Positions 1 through 11,188 of a stretch of DNA of 64,000 bases are shown here, one piece after another. The translations under genes and the position numbers were made by a program. Each line of letters opens with the position of its first letter. The stretch's first letter is position 1. Under the pieces are notes generated by a model that did not search any database, had not been told where the DNA came from, and worked only from the letters and a program-made list of their open reading frames with translations. Source of the stretch: Silene latifolia (Eukaryota; Streptophyta; Magnoliopsida; Caryophyllales; Caryophyllaceae); assembly GCF_048544455.1 (NCBI RefSeq), contig NC_133532.1, forward strand, positions 86,817,156 through 86,881,155. Reading direction: 5' to 3'.

Positions 1-1373
1 CCGATCAGTAACGAAGAAATGACAGCTGTTTGAAAATCAGTGCGCAAAGCTGAACTCGCTGAGTGATGTTACGCGCTAATTAGTTTCATAATTTCGCACC
101 TTATTATAGTATTCCTAATAATATAATATTATACCCCATTATGATTATGATTATGATTATGATTATGATTATGATTATGATTATGATTATGATTATGATT
201 ATTAATATTATTTATTTATTTTACCTGCCATAAATATTTTATTATAATTTATTATATCTTACGACTTATAAACTTTCCTAAAACGATACTACCTTACTAC
301 TATATATACAATAGCAAACCACAACTTTTATTCACTTTCACAAAACATAAAATATATATAGAGAGAGAGAAGGAGACTAGAGAGATAAGGAGCTTGTTCA
401 TCTTTTTTCATCTTAAGGTTAATTGGTGACGCTTTTGTGAGACGAGTTTTGTTGCTTGGATTCATGTGCTTTGCTATTTGGATTTTGTTGAGCCGCTTTG
501 CTATACAGGTAGGATAGCTACTCAGTCACTTTAATGTTTACTTGAATGGTATTATCTAACTTTACTGGTTGAATTATTTGGAATTGTGATGGATGATATA
601 TGATTGTTGGTTGGTTGCATTGAGATATATTGTTTAATGACTACCTCAGCTTGTGACTGAGATGATTTGATTATTGACTACCTCAGCTCGTGACTGAGAT
701 GCTTATATTGATTTGGTTTCCCCAGCCTCATATCTGGGATGGTAAGTATATTGTTTGCATATCATATCATGAGCACTTGCATTGGTTTCCCCAGGCTGGT
801 TCTGCAGGACTTGTCTCTGGGATGTTATTAAGATTACCCCGGCCAGGGATTGGAGGGATGAACGGGAGCGTCGTAGGATTGATCATGAGCATGCATTGCA
901 TTTGCATTTGATATTGTCTTGTATTCATTTATTGTTGTTGTTTAGCTATTCCTACTCAACCATTGGTTGACGTGTTTGCTTCTGTGTCAAAATAAAATTG
1001 ATGCCTGCTTTAATTGATGGCGTCCTGTGGTGAACCATTTAATATTTCCGGTTAAATGGGGAGCAGATTTAAATAACAGGTTTTGAGTTAGCTGGATATG
1101 GGGAGCTTGGGTGTGTGAGCTTTCGGACCTACAGGAGTCTAGATCACAAATGTAGTTATATCACTTATTTAATTTCCGCTGCGAGTTGTATTATTTTATA
1201 TTAAGTCTTAGTTGATCAAAATTGTAAAACATATGTAATCATTAAAGTATTAATTTAAAGTACTTTGGTTTGTTGTACTTTGTTATTCACTACCTCGGGA
1301 AACCGAGATGGTAACAGTTCTATTTGTTTGGGAATGTCTAGCTAAAGGCTCCCGGATAAATGGGGGTGTTACA
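1..1373 (+). mobile_element. Left LTR (5'-truncated by window start) of a non-coding LTR retrotransposon
   Basis: This stretch repeats 4143-5496 almost base for base, so the two are the LTRs of one element. The first 240 bases of the LTR, judged from the right copy, lie before the window. It ends in GGGGGTGTTACA and is followed at once by an initiator-Met primer binding site. Inside are an ATTATG microsatellite (about 138-201), a TATA-like string near 300-312 followed by a GA-rich run, and several short stem-loops (641-820, 1289-1311). The ORFs across it are chance frames; they recur in the right LTR only because the DNA is repeated. Confidence 0.9.
138..201 (+). repeat. ATTATG hexanucleotide microsatellite in the left LTR
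   Basis: About ten tandem copies of ATTATG. The same place in the right LTR (about 4279-4326) has fewer copies and one interrupted unit (TTATCA), so the two LTRs have diverged in length here since insertion. Confidence 0.9.
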
Positions 1374-3902
1374 AAGTGGTATCAGAGCAAACGATCCTAA
1401 GGCCTAAACCAATGAATTTAATAAACTTAGGATGAGTCTAATAAAAAAAAACCTGGGGTAGAAACTGTTTAGGAGCCCTCTTCTAGGTTAGGGAGACGTC
1501 CTTGACCTGGCCCTTTTCAGTTTTGAGCCGGTCATCTCGAGGGAAGGTTAAGGAAAGAGAAGGGTAGTTAGCGTGGATGTTTTAACTTAAGGGTCTAATT
1601 GTGACCTGAAAATGTGAGAAATACTAATTTTACGGCAATTTGAGAACAAAAAGGTATGAAATTTTGAGACGAATAAAAAGGAAAGGCGTGTGGTCTATGA
1701 GACGGCGGTCACATTGAATTGAATTTGTTTTAATTCGTTGCATAATTGCGCATGGAAATTTTCTTGGTATATCATGAGTGACATAAATTGGAGAAACATG
1801 CACCGTGAATTATTGCATCTTTATATGTATTGGTTGTATATATGTGAATTTCATGTTTAGAAATTTCATGTCTAGAGATATGCGGAATGTGATACCCTGA
1901 ACCGATTTGTGATATTTATGCTATAGAATTGTTATAAAAGTTTAAATTTAATTGTCAAAGATTAAGTAGTATGATAAATGTTTAAAAGAGAGGCAGGTAA
2001 GCATGAATGGAGTGACACGGAAAATTGTGGCAAATTACAGCAAAATTGTGGTAAGTTATAAGGAAATTGTGACAAACTGTAAAGAAATCGTGGCAAAATA
2101 ATTTGTACGCAATCATTTATTTCTAGTACGCATGCTCGTACCTTAGAATTGAAATGATTTGATGTGATAAAATTTGATGTAGAAATATCTTCAGGGGAGT
2201 CATTAACTTTTGGGAAGATAAATCAGGGTGTGAATATTTTAATCGGAAAAATTCTTTCTCTATGGATTTAATTGAACTTCTTTGAGAGATTTAGAGATCA
2301 TCTTAGGGATGAATTGATTGGGAAAAAAATAGAGGATTTATTGACTGCTATCAAAATGAAGTGTCTTTGAGGGAACTTAAGGGAATAAATGTGTCATATA
2401 AGGGAATTGTGGTGAAATCTAATGTGAGATTTACGACAACAATTACCTTAAAATTTTTTTGTGAGAAAGGTTACGAGATGTGAATGATATTTTTAATATT
2501 TTTATGGATCATATAAGAAAGATATATAGTCTGAGATTATTGGGAAACATAGCTTTATAAGAGAAGTGAGATTGATGATTGATGCGATAACAAGGTAAGT
2601 AATGTGATTTAAAGGGTGATATTGACAATAAATTTAGTGAAGTATTAATGTGGTTTTCTGGTTAATTGTGACATGAATAAGGTGTAGGTAAGGATAAATT
2701 TTTTTTTAAAAAAAAAGGTTAAATGTTCATGAGAAAGATATATTATAATAGGATAGAAGTGAATTTTATTTAATGAGCTTAATTTATTTTATGTTAGTGT
2801 ATGAAATTTTAGATGACTGGGGTGCTTAGAAATTTGGGTTACTAAGAGGTAACTTTAGGGTGTATGTTAGTTATGAGTTACCAGGATGAGGTAAAATTTT
2901 TGATTTTGGGAATTATTAATGATGGGTATGATAACTAAAGATGAAATGTCGACGGGTGATTGAATTTAATGGTGGCAATTTGAGAATTAGAGTACGTGGA
3001 TTTAAATAATGTGTTTGATAAGGGAGCAAATAACTGAAACATGTTTCGGAGAAAAACTATTGTTATGAATTGTTAGATTTAGTTAAAGAGTAAAGATAAA
3101 ATAGCCGAGCCTTGAGGATTAAATAGTAAGAGTAATGATTTGGGTTGTTAAGTAATTTTAAGATGAGTAAGGTGAATAAGGATTGAAGCGAACTTAAGGA
3201 TTGTTGACAATGAGTATGATTTATGCATATGGTGTATTGAGATTGATAAGATTATAATGTTATAACTTGAAAGATTGATATTTATTACACAAAAAATTGT
3301 TATGGACTCTTGTTGGCATAACGATGAGTAGAATGTTAGGACGAATATTTTGTAAATATAAGTAAGTTGATAGTCATGGAAAGAAGTCTGGAGGATTTTG
3401 GTGAGTGTTGTGTAGTCTTTTGAGGTTACGCGGACGTAACCTTAATTTTAAGTAGAGTAGGATGTCATATTTCGTTAGTATCACTTCTTTTTATTTGTTA
3501 TTTGGTTGTCTTAAGAAATGTTGGTAAGCGTGATGAGATCAGTTGTAGCATTAGAGTGGACTTAAGGATTTAGTTGTTATAAATGTTGGTGGTGCACCAC
3601 GTAGCGTGTGAGTATCTGGGGGAGAGAATTGGATAAGACCACGTAGCATGTTAATATTTGGGATTATAGTGGTGTCAAGATAGTGGTGGAACTTCAGGAC
3701 GAAGTTATTTTTAAGTGAGGTAGAATGTAATACTACTGAAGTTAATGGTATATATGTTGTGTAATATGTGTAAGTGGCGTCATAATGTGTGTTAGCTGTG
3801 ATAACATTTTGATTAGCATGCAGGGTCTAGGTGGAATAGGTTTTGAGTGGTTGTTAGTATGCGCGAACTTCGAGGACGAAGTTCATTTTAAGGAGGGAAG
3901 AC
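1374..3902 (+). mobile_element. Non-coding interior of LTR retrotransposon
   Basis: About 2.5 kb between the PBS and the right LTR with no ORF of 60 codons and no recognisable gag or pol motif. It is AT- and G-rich. A short tandem array of a roughly 22-bp AAATTGTGGCAAA-like unit sits at about 2024-2100. The 3' end (GGACGAAGTT...TTTTAAGGAGGGAAGA just before the LTR) resembles the polypurine region of Tekay/Del-type Ty3/gypsy elements, so I infer a non-autonomous derivative of such an element. The family assignment is tentative. Confidence 0.7.
1377..1388 (+). other. Primer binding site (initiator tRNA-Met type)
   Basis: TGGTATCAGAGC lies three bases after the left LTR end. This 12-mer is the common plant retrotransposon PBS complementary to the 3' end of initiator tRNA-Met. 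It fixes the element as plus-strand. Confidence 0.9.
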
Positions 3903-3912
3903 TGTAATACCC
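3423..3912 (+). repeat. Three diverged copies of the polypurine/LTR-junction motif
   Basis: A block of pattern GGACG-A-GTT..TTTTAAG..GAATGTAATAC occurs at about 3423-3470, 3687-3735 and 3864-3912. Only the last borders the LTR. The first two look like relics of earlier 3' ends, possibly from duplication of the 3' interior or from recombination between related elements. Confidence 0.6.
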
Positions 3913-5496
3913 CTCATATTTTATGGTTATATGACCTTTGTGTGTGTCTAAAGTACAAGGTAGACTATGAAAGGTTAATAGAAAGCTTGCACAAATGTGC
4001 CAATTACTGAAGTATGATCACTTGTTTTAGGGGTAATTTGGAACGGGAATATCTAGAGTTTTGCAGCTTCTATGAGGGTGATTCCAATTTGAGGTGAAAG
4101 CTTATTGTCTTAGCTTTCCAACGCATGGTCACAAGCTTGATTCCGATCAGTAACGAAGAAATGACAGCTGTTTGAAAATCAGTGCGCAAAGCTGAACTCG
4201 CTGAGTGATGTTACGCGCTAATTAGTTTCATAATTTCGCACCTAATTATTGTATTCCTAATAATATAATATTATACCCCATTATGATTATGATTATGATT
4301 ATGATTATCATTATGATTATGATTATTAATATTATTTATTTATTTTACCTGCCATAAATATTTTATTATAATTTATTATATCTTACGACTTATAAACTTT
4401 CCTAAAACGATACTACCTTACTACTATATATACAATAGCAAACCACAACTTTTATTCACTTTCACAAAACATAAAATATATATATAGAGAGAGAAGGAGA
4501 CTAGATAGATAAAGAGTTTGTTCATCTTTTTTCATCTTAAGGTTAATTGGTGACGCTTTTGTAAGACGGGTTTTGTTGCTTGGATTCATGTGCTTTGCTA
4601 TTTGGATTTTGTTGAGCCGCTTTGCTATACAGGTAGGATAGCTACTCAATCACTTTAATGTTTACTTGAATGGTATTATCTAATTTTACTGGTTGAATTA
4701 TTTGGAATTGTGATGGATGATATATGATTGTTGGTTGGTTGCATTGAGATATATTGTTTAATGACTACCTCGACTTGTGACCTAGATGATTTGATTATTG
4801 ACTACCTCACTCGTGATCGAGATGCTTATATTGATTTGGTTTCCCCACCTCATATCCGGGATGGTAAGTATATTGTTTGCATATCATATCATGAGCACTT
4901 GCATTGTTTTCCCCAGTCGGGTTCTCACAGACTTGTCTCTGGGATGTTATTGAGATTACCCTGGCCAGGGATTGGCGGGATGAACGGGAGCGTCGGAGGA
5001 TTGATCATGAGCATGCATTGCATTTGCATTTGATATTGTCTTGTATTCTTTTATTGTTGTTGTTTAGCTATTCCTACTCAACCATTGGTTGACGTGTTTG
5101 CTTCTGTGTCAAAATAAAATTGATGTCTGCTTTAATTGATGACGTTCTGTGGTGAACCATTTAATATTTCCGGTTAAATGGGGAGCACATTTAAATAGCA
5201 GGTTTTTGAGTTAGCTGGATATGAGGAGCTTGGGCGTGTGAGCTTTCGGACCTGCAGGAGTCTAGATCACAAATGTAGTTATATCACTTATTTAATTTCC
5301 GCTGCGAGTTGTATTATTTTATATTAAGTCTTAGTTGATCAAAATTGTAAAACATATGTAATCATTAAAGTTTTAATTTAAAGTACTTTGGTTTGTTGTA
5401 CTTTGTTATTCACTACCTCGGGAAACCGAGATGGTAACATTTCTATTTGTTTGGGAATGTCTAGCTAAAGGCTCCTGAATAAATGGGGGTGTTACA
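3903..5496 (+). mobile_element. Right LTR of the non-coding LTR retrotransposon
   Basis: A 1,594-bp LTR starting TGTAATACCCC and ending GGTGTTACA, preceded by the purine tract AAGGAGGGAAGA. Bases 4143-5496 match the left LTR with scattered substitutions and a shorter ATTATG microsatellite. The right flank is ACTGT; the matching left duplication lies outside the window, so the target-site duplication cannot be tested. Confidence 0.9.
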
Positions 5497-6369
5497 ACTG
5501 TTGTGGTTGTTGTCGGTGGTTGTAAGGTGGGTTGGTTGGTGAGTGAGGGATGAGAGAGACGAAGAGTGAAAAATGGAGGAAGAGAGAGAAGTGGTAGGTG
5601 GTAAAATGAATTGAATTAGGGTTTTTTGAGTTTTATATAGGCCATTTATTTTAAGATGTAATCTTAGCCATTGATTTTGTTATAATCTAATGGCTAAGAT
5701 TAGGACACATGGACTCACCTACGGAAGGTGGACTCATTTGATCCTAATTCTTTATATATATGGAGGAGTTCTTATGAGTCCATTGCATCTTTTGAGTCCT
5801 TAAGTCCTTATAAGGACCTTTAGATGGACAACATCTAAGGTTGAGATTGTTTACAAAATATAGGCGAAAAAAGAAGGGAAAAGCTTAGATAGGAAAGAGG
5901 AACCCTTTGTCTGATTATTGTTCTTCCCAAGTAAAGTGCGCACGAGATAATTTCTATATCCTCTGTACTATCTATCAACACCTACCTAATTCCTTTCTTG
6001 ACACACTTCTTCATCCACCTTCTATCTACGATTCTTCTCTCTAAACCTGCGTTTCTCTATTTGACGCTCAAAATTCAGCTACAATTCTCTTTAAAACCTG
6101 AAAATCATCGCAGACATGCAGATTATAGATGGCATCAATGATATTTCTTCATTTTATATTTATTATTTTCAGTCACCGTTTTCATATTTTCAGTTCAATG
6201 TATCTTATCATTACTTTTGAAAGATTATAATTCACAGTTACACTTTTGAAATTTGATGCTGAGTTTTAAATGAAGATTAGATTTCAGTTTTGAGTATCGA
6301 GTTTTGATATGAAACTGAATTTTGATTGTTCTAGCTTTCAACGTATTAGACTATGCAAGTTTCAATTCT
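5497..6369 (+). promoter_or_regulatory. Upstream region and CT-rich leader of the FAR1-type element
   Basis: No coding frame is recognised. 5659-5702 is an inverted repeat (TAATCTTAGCCATT ... AATGGCTAAGATTA) and GTCCTTATAAGGAC near 5804 is a perfect 14-bp palindrome. From about 5930 to 6120 the strand becomes rich in C and T, like a plant 5' leader, with candidate ATGs at 6115 and 6129. I infer the promoter and first exon of the downstream transposase gene, but the true start and the element's terminal inverted repeat were not found. Confidence 0.35.
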
Positions 6370-7860
6370 GACAACATTTACACTTAAGTTGGACATTTAC
6401 ACATTCAGACCATCACATTTACACTGTCCTTATCTTAACAATTACATTTACACTGGCACTGGCACTTGCATTTAATTTATAGTTTACATCACCATTTTCA
6501 TATGAAGATTGTTGAAATAATATTTTCCGTTTAATGTTGATTATGTGTTTTGAGATCGTACAAATAATATTTTAAAATTGTACAAATAATACCACTGTTG
6601 CATTTTTGAAATTGCTTCAATTTCATATGAAAATGAGGTTTCATTGTTTCAGTTTTGAGTTTTGATATGAAACTTAATTTTGATTGTTCCAGTTTTCACT
6701 TCTGATTATTTTTCATAATGTGTGTACACTTTTTGAAATTGTAAGTATTAGACTATGCAAATTAAAGGCCATCACAATCAAAATTCAAATCTGACATCAT
6801 TTACACTTACATTATTAATGAAGTATTTAAAAAAGGGTTATCTCATAACAATAATCCATCCTATTGGTGGTCTGCAATAATCACTCCAACCTATCAATAA
6901 TCTCAATCAAATCCAACTAAAGCATCATACCTTCTAATAACAAACCAGTTGATATTTTTTTAAGTTTATGTTGGAATATTTGATAGTTTTTGGGCAACCT
7001 AGTTGGTATATGTGAAGTTTATGGTAATATTTTCAAGTGATGAATCAAAAGCTTGGTTTATTTGATACACAAAAACACCATAAAATACCATCTAGTTCGT
7101 TATTAGAAGGTATGGTGTTTAGGTTGGATTTAATTTGGATTATTGATAGGATGAAGTGATTATTGCAGACCACCAATAGGATGGATTATTGTTATGAAAT
7201 AACCGTAATTGTTGCCAGACCATCACATTTACACTTCACATCTATTGACATTTACACTGATATTGCTCATTTACACTTTTAGAACATCACACTTACACTA
7301 CATTTCTGATGACATTTACACTTACACTTTGGGACATTTACATTTACATTTTCACTTTTGGACATTTACACTTCCACGGTTACACTTACACATCATATCT
7401 GGGACATTTACACTTACCTTTGACATTTACACTTTCTGATGATAACATTTACACTTCCATCCTCTTAACATTTACATCTACGCTTAACATTCACACTTAC
7501 ACTTCATATCTGATGACGTTTACACTTCCAGATGATAATATTTACACTTCTATCCTCTTAACATTTACATCTACGCTTACACTTATACTAATACTCAACA
7601 TTCACACTTACACTTCATATCTGATGACATTTACACTTCCACTTCTTCCAGCAATCACACTTACACTTCATATCTGAAAACATTTATACTTGCATTTGAC
7701 ATTTACACTTTACTTCTCTTTACATTTACACTCTGAGATAAATGGATTGTTTAAAAACATTCACACTTACACTTCATATCTGATGACATTTACACTTACA
7801 CTTCATATCTTAAAACATTTACGCTTGCACTTTCATTTAACATTTACACTCTGTGAACTG
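6370..7860 (+). repeat. ACATTTACACTT interspersed/tandem repeat array (interrupted by a MITE)
   Basis: Dozens of copies of ACATTTACACTT and variants (TTACACTTCATATCTGATGAC, CATTTACACTTACA) fill about 6370-6480 and 7215-7860. The same motif recurs inside an intron of the transposase gene (9645-9760) and downstream (10678-11070), but not outside this element. That placement fits subterminal repeats of a DNA transposon. The ORFs at 7209-7677 are only translations of this repeat. Confidence 0.75.
6836..7204. mobile_element. MITE-like element with about 105-bp terminal inverted repeats
   Basis: The left end GGTTATCTCATAACAATAAT is matched in reverse complement at the right end (GGTTATTTCATAACAATAAT). 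The match continues with few mismatches through the AATCCATCCTATTGGTGGTC region to GGTATG..TTCTAATAAC on both sides. The element is about 369 bp with a short unique centre and no coding capacity. I could not identify a clear target-site duplication, so the superfamily stays open. Confidence 0.75.
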
Positions 7861-7896
7861 TATTAACATGTCCTATTTACAGATTCACTTAACAAA

Positions 7897-10409
7897 AATG
7901 GAGTGCAGCATGACAGGCAGGAATTGTGCAGGGAGGTTGAAAAGAGGTTTACACCGTCTATCGGGCATGAGTTTGGGGGGATTGAGGACGCGGTAACATT
8001 TTATAAGATATACGCCATTGCTTGTGGGTTTAATGTGCGCAGGTACACAACGAAAAAGTGGCGTGGCAGAGAGATAAAGTCAAAGCTTGTTGTTTGAAAT
8101 CGAGAAGGTTTTACTCACAAGGCGCCAAATAAAGAACACAGTGACGAACTAGTTGGAGAGAATTCACAGAGGAGAACCAGAGTCACTAGAGTGGGGTGTA
8201 AAGCGAGGATAAGACTATATATGAAGAATGATGTTCTATTAATAGACCGATTCCACGAGGGTCACAATCACGAGCTTATCTCACTTAAGGACAGAGAGTT
8301 CCATAAATTGTCGCGCAACATAACAGATTATCACAAGATGATAATCGTTTTGAACTCAAGGGTGAGTAATATATCATCACTGTCGATACTAATTCAATAA
8401 ATCCATTCATGTTATATATTTCATATTTTTTATTAATTGACAGCTGAAGATAAGAGCAACAAGGACCTACGAAATCTGCAATGAACACGTGAATGGATTC
8501 GAAAACATTGGAGCAAGCTTAAATGATTTTAAGAACTTCCATAGGGATGTTAAATATTTCATTCATGAATGTGATGGTCAGTAGTTCGTAGACCATTTTA
8601 AGGAAATGACTGAAACAAGAAAAGGTTTCTACTTTGACTACGATATTGACGATGATGGCAGCCTACGTATGGCTATATGGGCGGACAGTACTGTCTGAGA
8701 GAACTACAAGGTATTTGGTGATGCAGTGTCATTCGACCCAACTTACTCAACAAATAAGTATTCTATGGTTTTCACACCGTTTAGCGGTGTGGATCAGCAT
8801 AAACGATCAGTGACGTTCTGTGGGGCTCTAATTGCAAGGGAAGATTATGAGTCATTTAATTGGGTTTTCAGCCGAGTTTTACATGCAATAGGGGGGGGGG
8901 GGGGGGGGAGGAACCCCAGTACATAATTACAGATCAGGAACCGGGTATTATAAAATCCGTTCCTCTTGTTTTCAAGACAGCACGACATCGGTTTTGTATG
9001 TGGCATATAATGAACAAAGTGCCTAGTAAGTTTGGTGTCTTTAGGAGTGATTATTCTGACTTCATGGGGTAACTTAATGACATTTTATGGGACGAGGAGC
9101 TTGCAGCAGCAGAATTCGTTGCTATCTGGGAGCAAATTATTGAAGAGCATGGTCTTATTGCCAATGATTGGTTTGCGGACACGTATGCTATTAGAGGACA
9201 GTGGGTAATGGCACATTGCAGAGACTTGAAGATGGCGTCTGTTGTGAGGACAACTCAAAGATCAGAGAGCGAAAATAGCTTTTTTAAGAGGTTTGAGCAT
9301 AAATCAGGAACATTGGTTGAGTTTTGGATGCATTTTGAGAGCGCTATGGACCAACAAAGACATACACAAAAGCAGCTTGACAACAATGATAAGCACTCAT
9401 CCCCGAAGACGTCAACACATCTGGCGTTAGAGAGTCATGGTGCAAAGGTATGCACCTATTCAACATTCTACACCTTCAAGGAAGAAGACATATACTCAGT
9501 TGATACATGTAGAACCAGAGGTTTCATTGAGAGAGACGAGCTAGAAGTAACTACGGTCAAAGATTCGTCTAGGGGAAAGAATTTTGAAGTTGCAAACAGT
9601 CCAGGTAATTACGGATTACAAATTACTTGCTGTCATTTATATTTACATTTACATTAGACATTTACATGTAATGACATTTACACTTACATTCTACATATAC
9701 TTCAATACAAACACATTTACACTTACATTGTTTGTAACATTCACACTGACATGATAGCCTTAACTGATGACCCAGGTACACGTAAAGCAAGGTGCAGTTG
9801 TACAATGTTTGATTTTCAGCAAATGGGATGAAGACTATACCAGACGTGGGATGAAGACTATACCAGACGATTATGTTGTAAAAAGATGGACGGAAGAGTG
9901 TCTCCGATTCCGGATGTTCAATTGTAATGGTGAAGGGACAGACAACATGTAAATCATCGATGGAAAACAAATTGCAATGCCAATAATGTGGTCGGAGGTT
10001 CATTAGACCGTAGGGCTCCTTCGAGGCAAAGGTGTGTCTGATGTTGAAAGCTTCTCCGCTATATTAGGGGATTTAAGGATAAGCCATCACCGTTAGGGGA
10101 AGTGTTGAATAAAAATCAACAAATGGAGAAAATTCTGCATTGTACGGCTAGTGAGGTGGTGACGATATTCCCACCTAAGAATTCAAAAAATAAGGGTAGC
10201 GGAAAAACAATGTTGTCAACCAAAACAAAAGCACTGGCCTTAGCTAGAAAACCCAAACGCAAGTGTAAGAATTGCAAGAGAATACAAATCACAACTAGAT
10301 GAACTGCCCAAACCCCTTTTCAGAACAAACACCATTATGCGAGGGGTCATCTGACCAAAAAGAAGATGAAGGAGAGGAGGAGGAAGAGTTGGAATTAGAA
10401 GAAGAATAG
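7897..10409 (+). pseudogene. FAR1/FHY3-type Mutator-like (MULE) transposase, decayed
   Basis: Domains appear in order across broken frames. A FAR1 zinc-type DNA-binding domain covers about 7950-8290 (EDAVTFYKIYAIACGF, later GCKARIRLYM and EGHNHEL). A MULE transposase core covers about 8700-9060 (FDPTYSTNKYSMVF, GALIAREDYESFNWVF, then TDQEPG and CMWHI). A SWIM zinc-finger start (CSCTMFDFQQMG) is at 9793-9828, then IPDDYVVKRW, and a basic C-terminus ends at a stop near 10409. Two GT-AG introns keep the reading frame: 8362-8443 and 9605-9775, the second filled with ACATTTACACTT repeats. Damage includes a frameshift near 8095, stops near 8582, 8697 and 9070, a G18 run at 8891-8908 that breaks the frame between two conserved blocks, and a 23-bp tandem duplication at 9825-9870 inside the SWIM region. 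FHY3/FAR1 proteins are domesticated relatives; the adjacent repeat arrays point to a transposon copy rather than a host gene. Confidence 0.85.
8891..8908 (+). repeat. Homopolymer run of 18 G in the transposase core
   Basis: Eighteen consecutive G residues lie between the conserved core block ending SRVLHAIG and the block starting PQYIITDQEPG, which continues in another frame. A slippage expansion or a sequencing/assembly error would both explain the frame change. Confidence 0.9.
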
Positions 10410-11188
10410 ACGTCACGACAGTGATAATGTAGCTTTTGTATTTTGAATGTGTAACTTTGAATTTTGATGTGCTATCACTGGAACCAGGGATTAGGAATTG
10501 GTCTCATGGCAGCGCCACTTTCAAATGCTCTTGGTGTAACTTTGAGTAACAAAGTAACAAAGTTACCCAGTCAAAGCGTCAGAGTTACACTGTCATAAGA
10601 CCAAAATGTCTCCGTTTTATTGGATTGCCAAACATTGTGTTACATGAAGTTATTTGAATTGACAATGTTATTTCAAGTAACATTTACACTTATAATTAAA
10701 TCAAATCTAACCTTTCCTTCACATTCAATGAAACGTTCATGTGTATGACATATTTTCACTATGAGTGTGATAACATTTACACTTCCCATTTAATCACATT
10801 TACACTTTCCCATCTGGCCACATTTAACTTTCAATGAAACTTTCATGTGTATGACACATTTACATTTTCAGTGTGATAACATTTACACTTCCCATTTAAT
10901 CACATTTACACTTTCCCATCTGACCGCATTTAACTTTCAATGAAACTTTCATGTAAATGGCACATTCACACTTTGAATATCGTCACATTTACACTTGCGA
11001 TCTAATCACATCTAACCTTTCCTCACACATTCAATGGCACTTTCATGTGTATGACACATTTATACTTCCAGTGTGATATCAATTTCAATTGTTGTCAATT
11101 ATCATAACAACTGACCGACATGTCCACAAAAGACCGAAAACATTACAGACATTAGTTTCACTATTGCCAACTAAAATACAAATAGTTT
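10410..11188 (+). repeat. 3' flank of the FAR1-type element with ACATTTACACTT repeats
   Basis: Past the transposase stop there is no coding frame. From about 10678 to 11070 a unit of about 150 bp recurs, containing AACTTTCAATGAAACTTTCATGTGTATGACACATTTACA and CATTTACACTTTCCCATCTG-like strings (described here in pieces). These match the motif of the upstream array. 11071-11188 is unique AT-rich sequence ending at the LTR start of the next element. The right end of the FAR1-type element is probably displaced by the Ogre insertion or lost. Confidence 0.6.

Noticed and set aside
690..5092. Paired ORFs at 690-970 and 4728-5092 that resemble each other
   Set aside because: They lie at the same place in the two LTRs, so similarity comes from the LTR repeat, not from a gene family.
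7209..7677. Thr/Leu/His-rich ORFs
   Set aside because: Pure translations of the ACATTTACACTT repeat.
7897..10409. A domesticated FAR1/FHY3 host gene
   Set aside because: Several stops and frameshifts, and transposon-like repeat arrays on both sides and inside an intron, indicate a decayed element copy.
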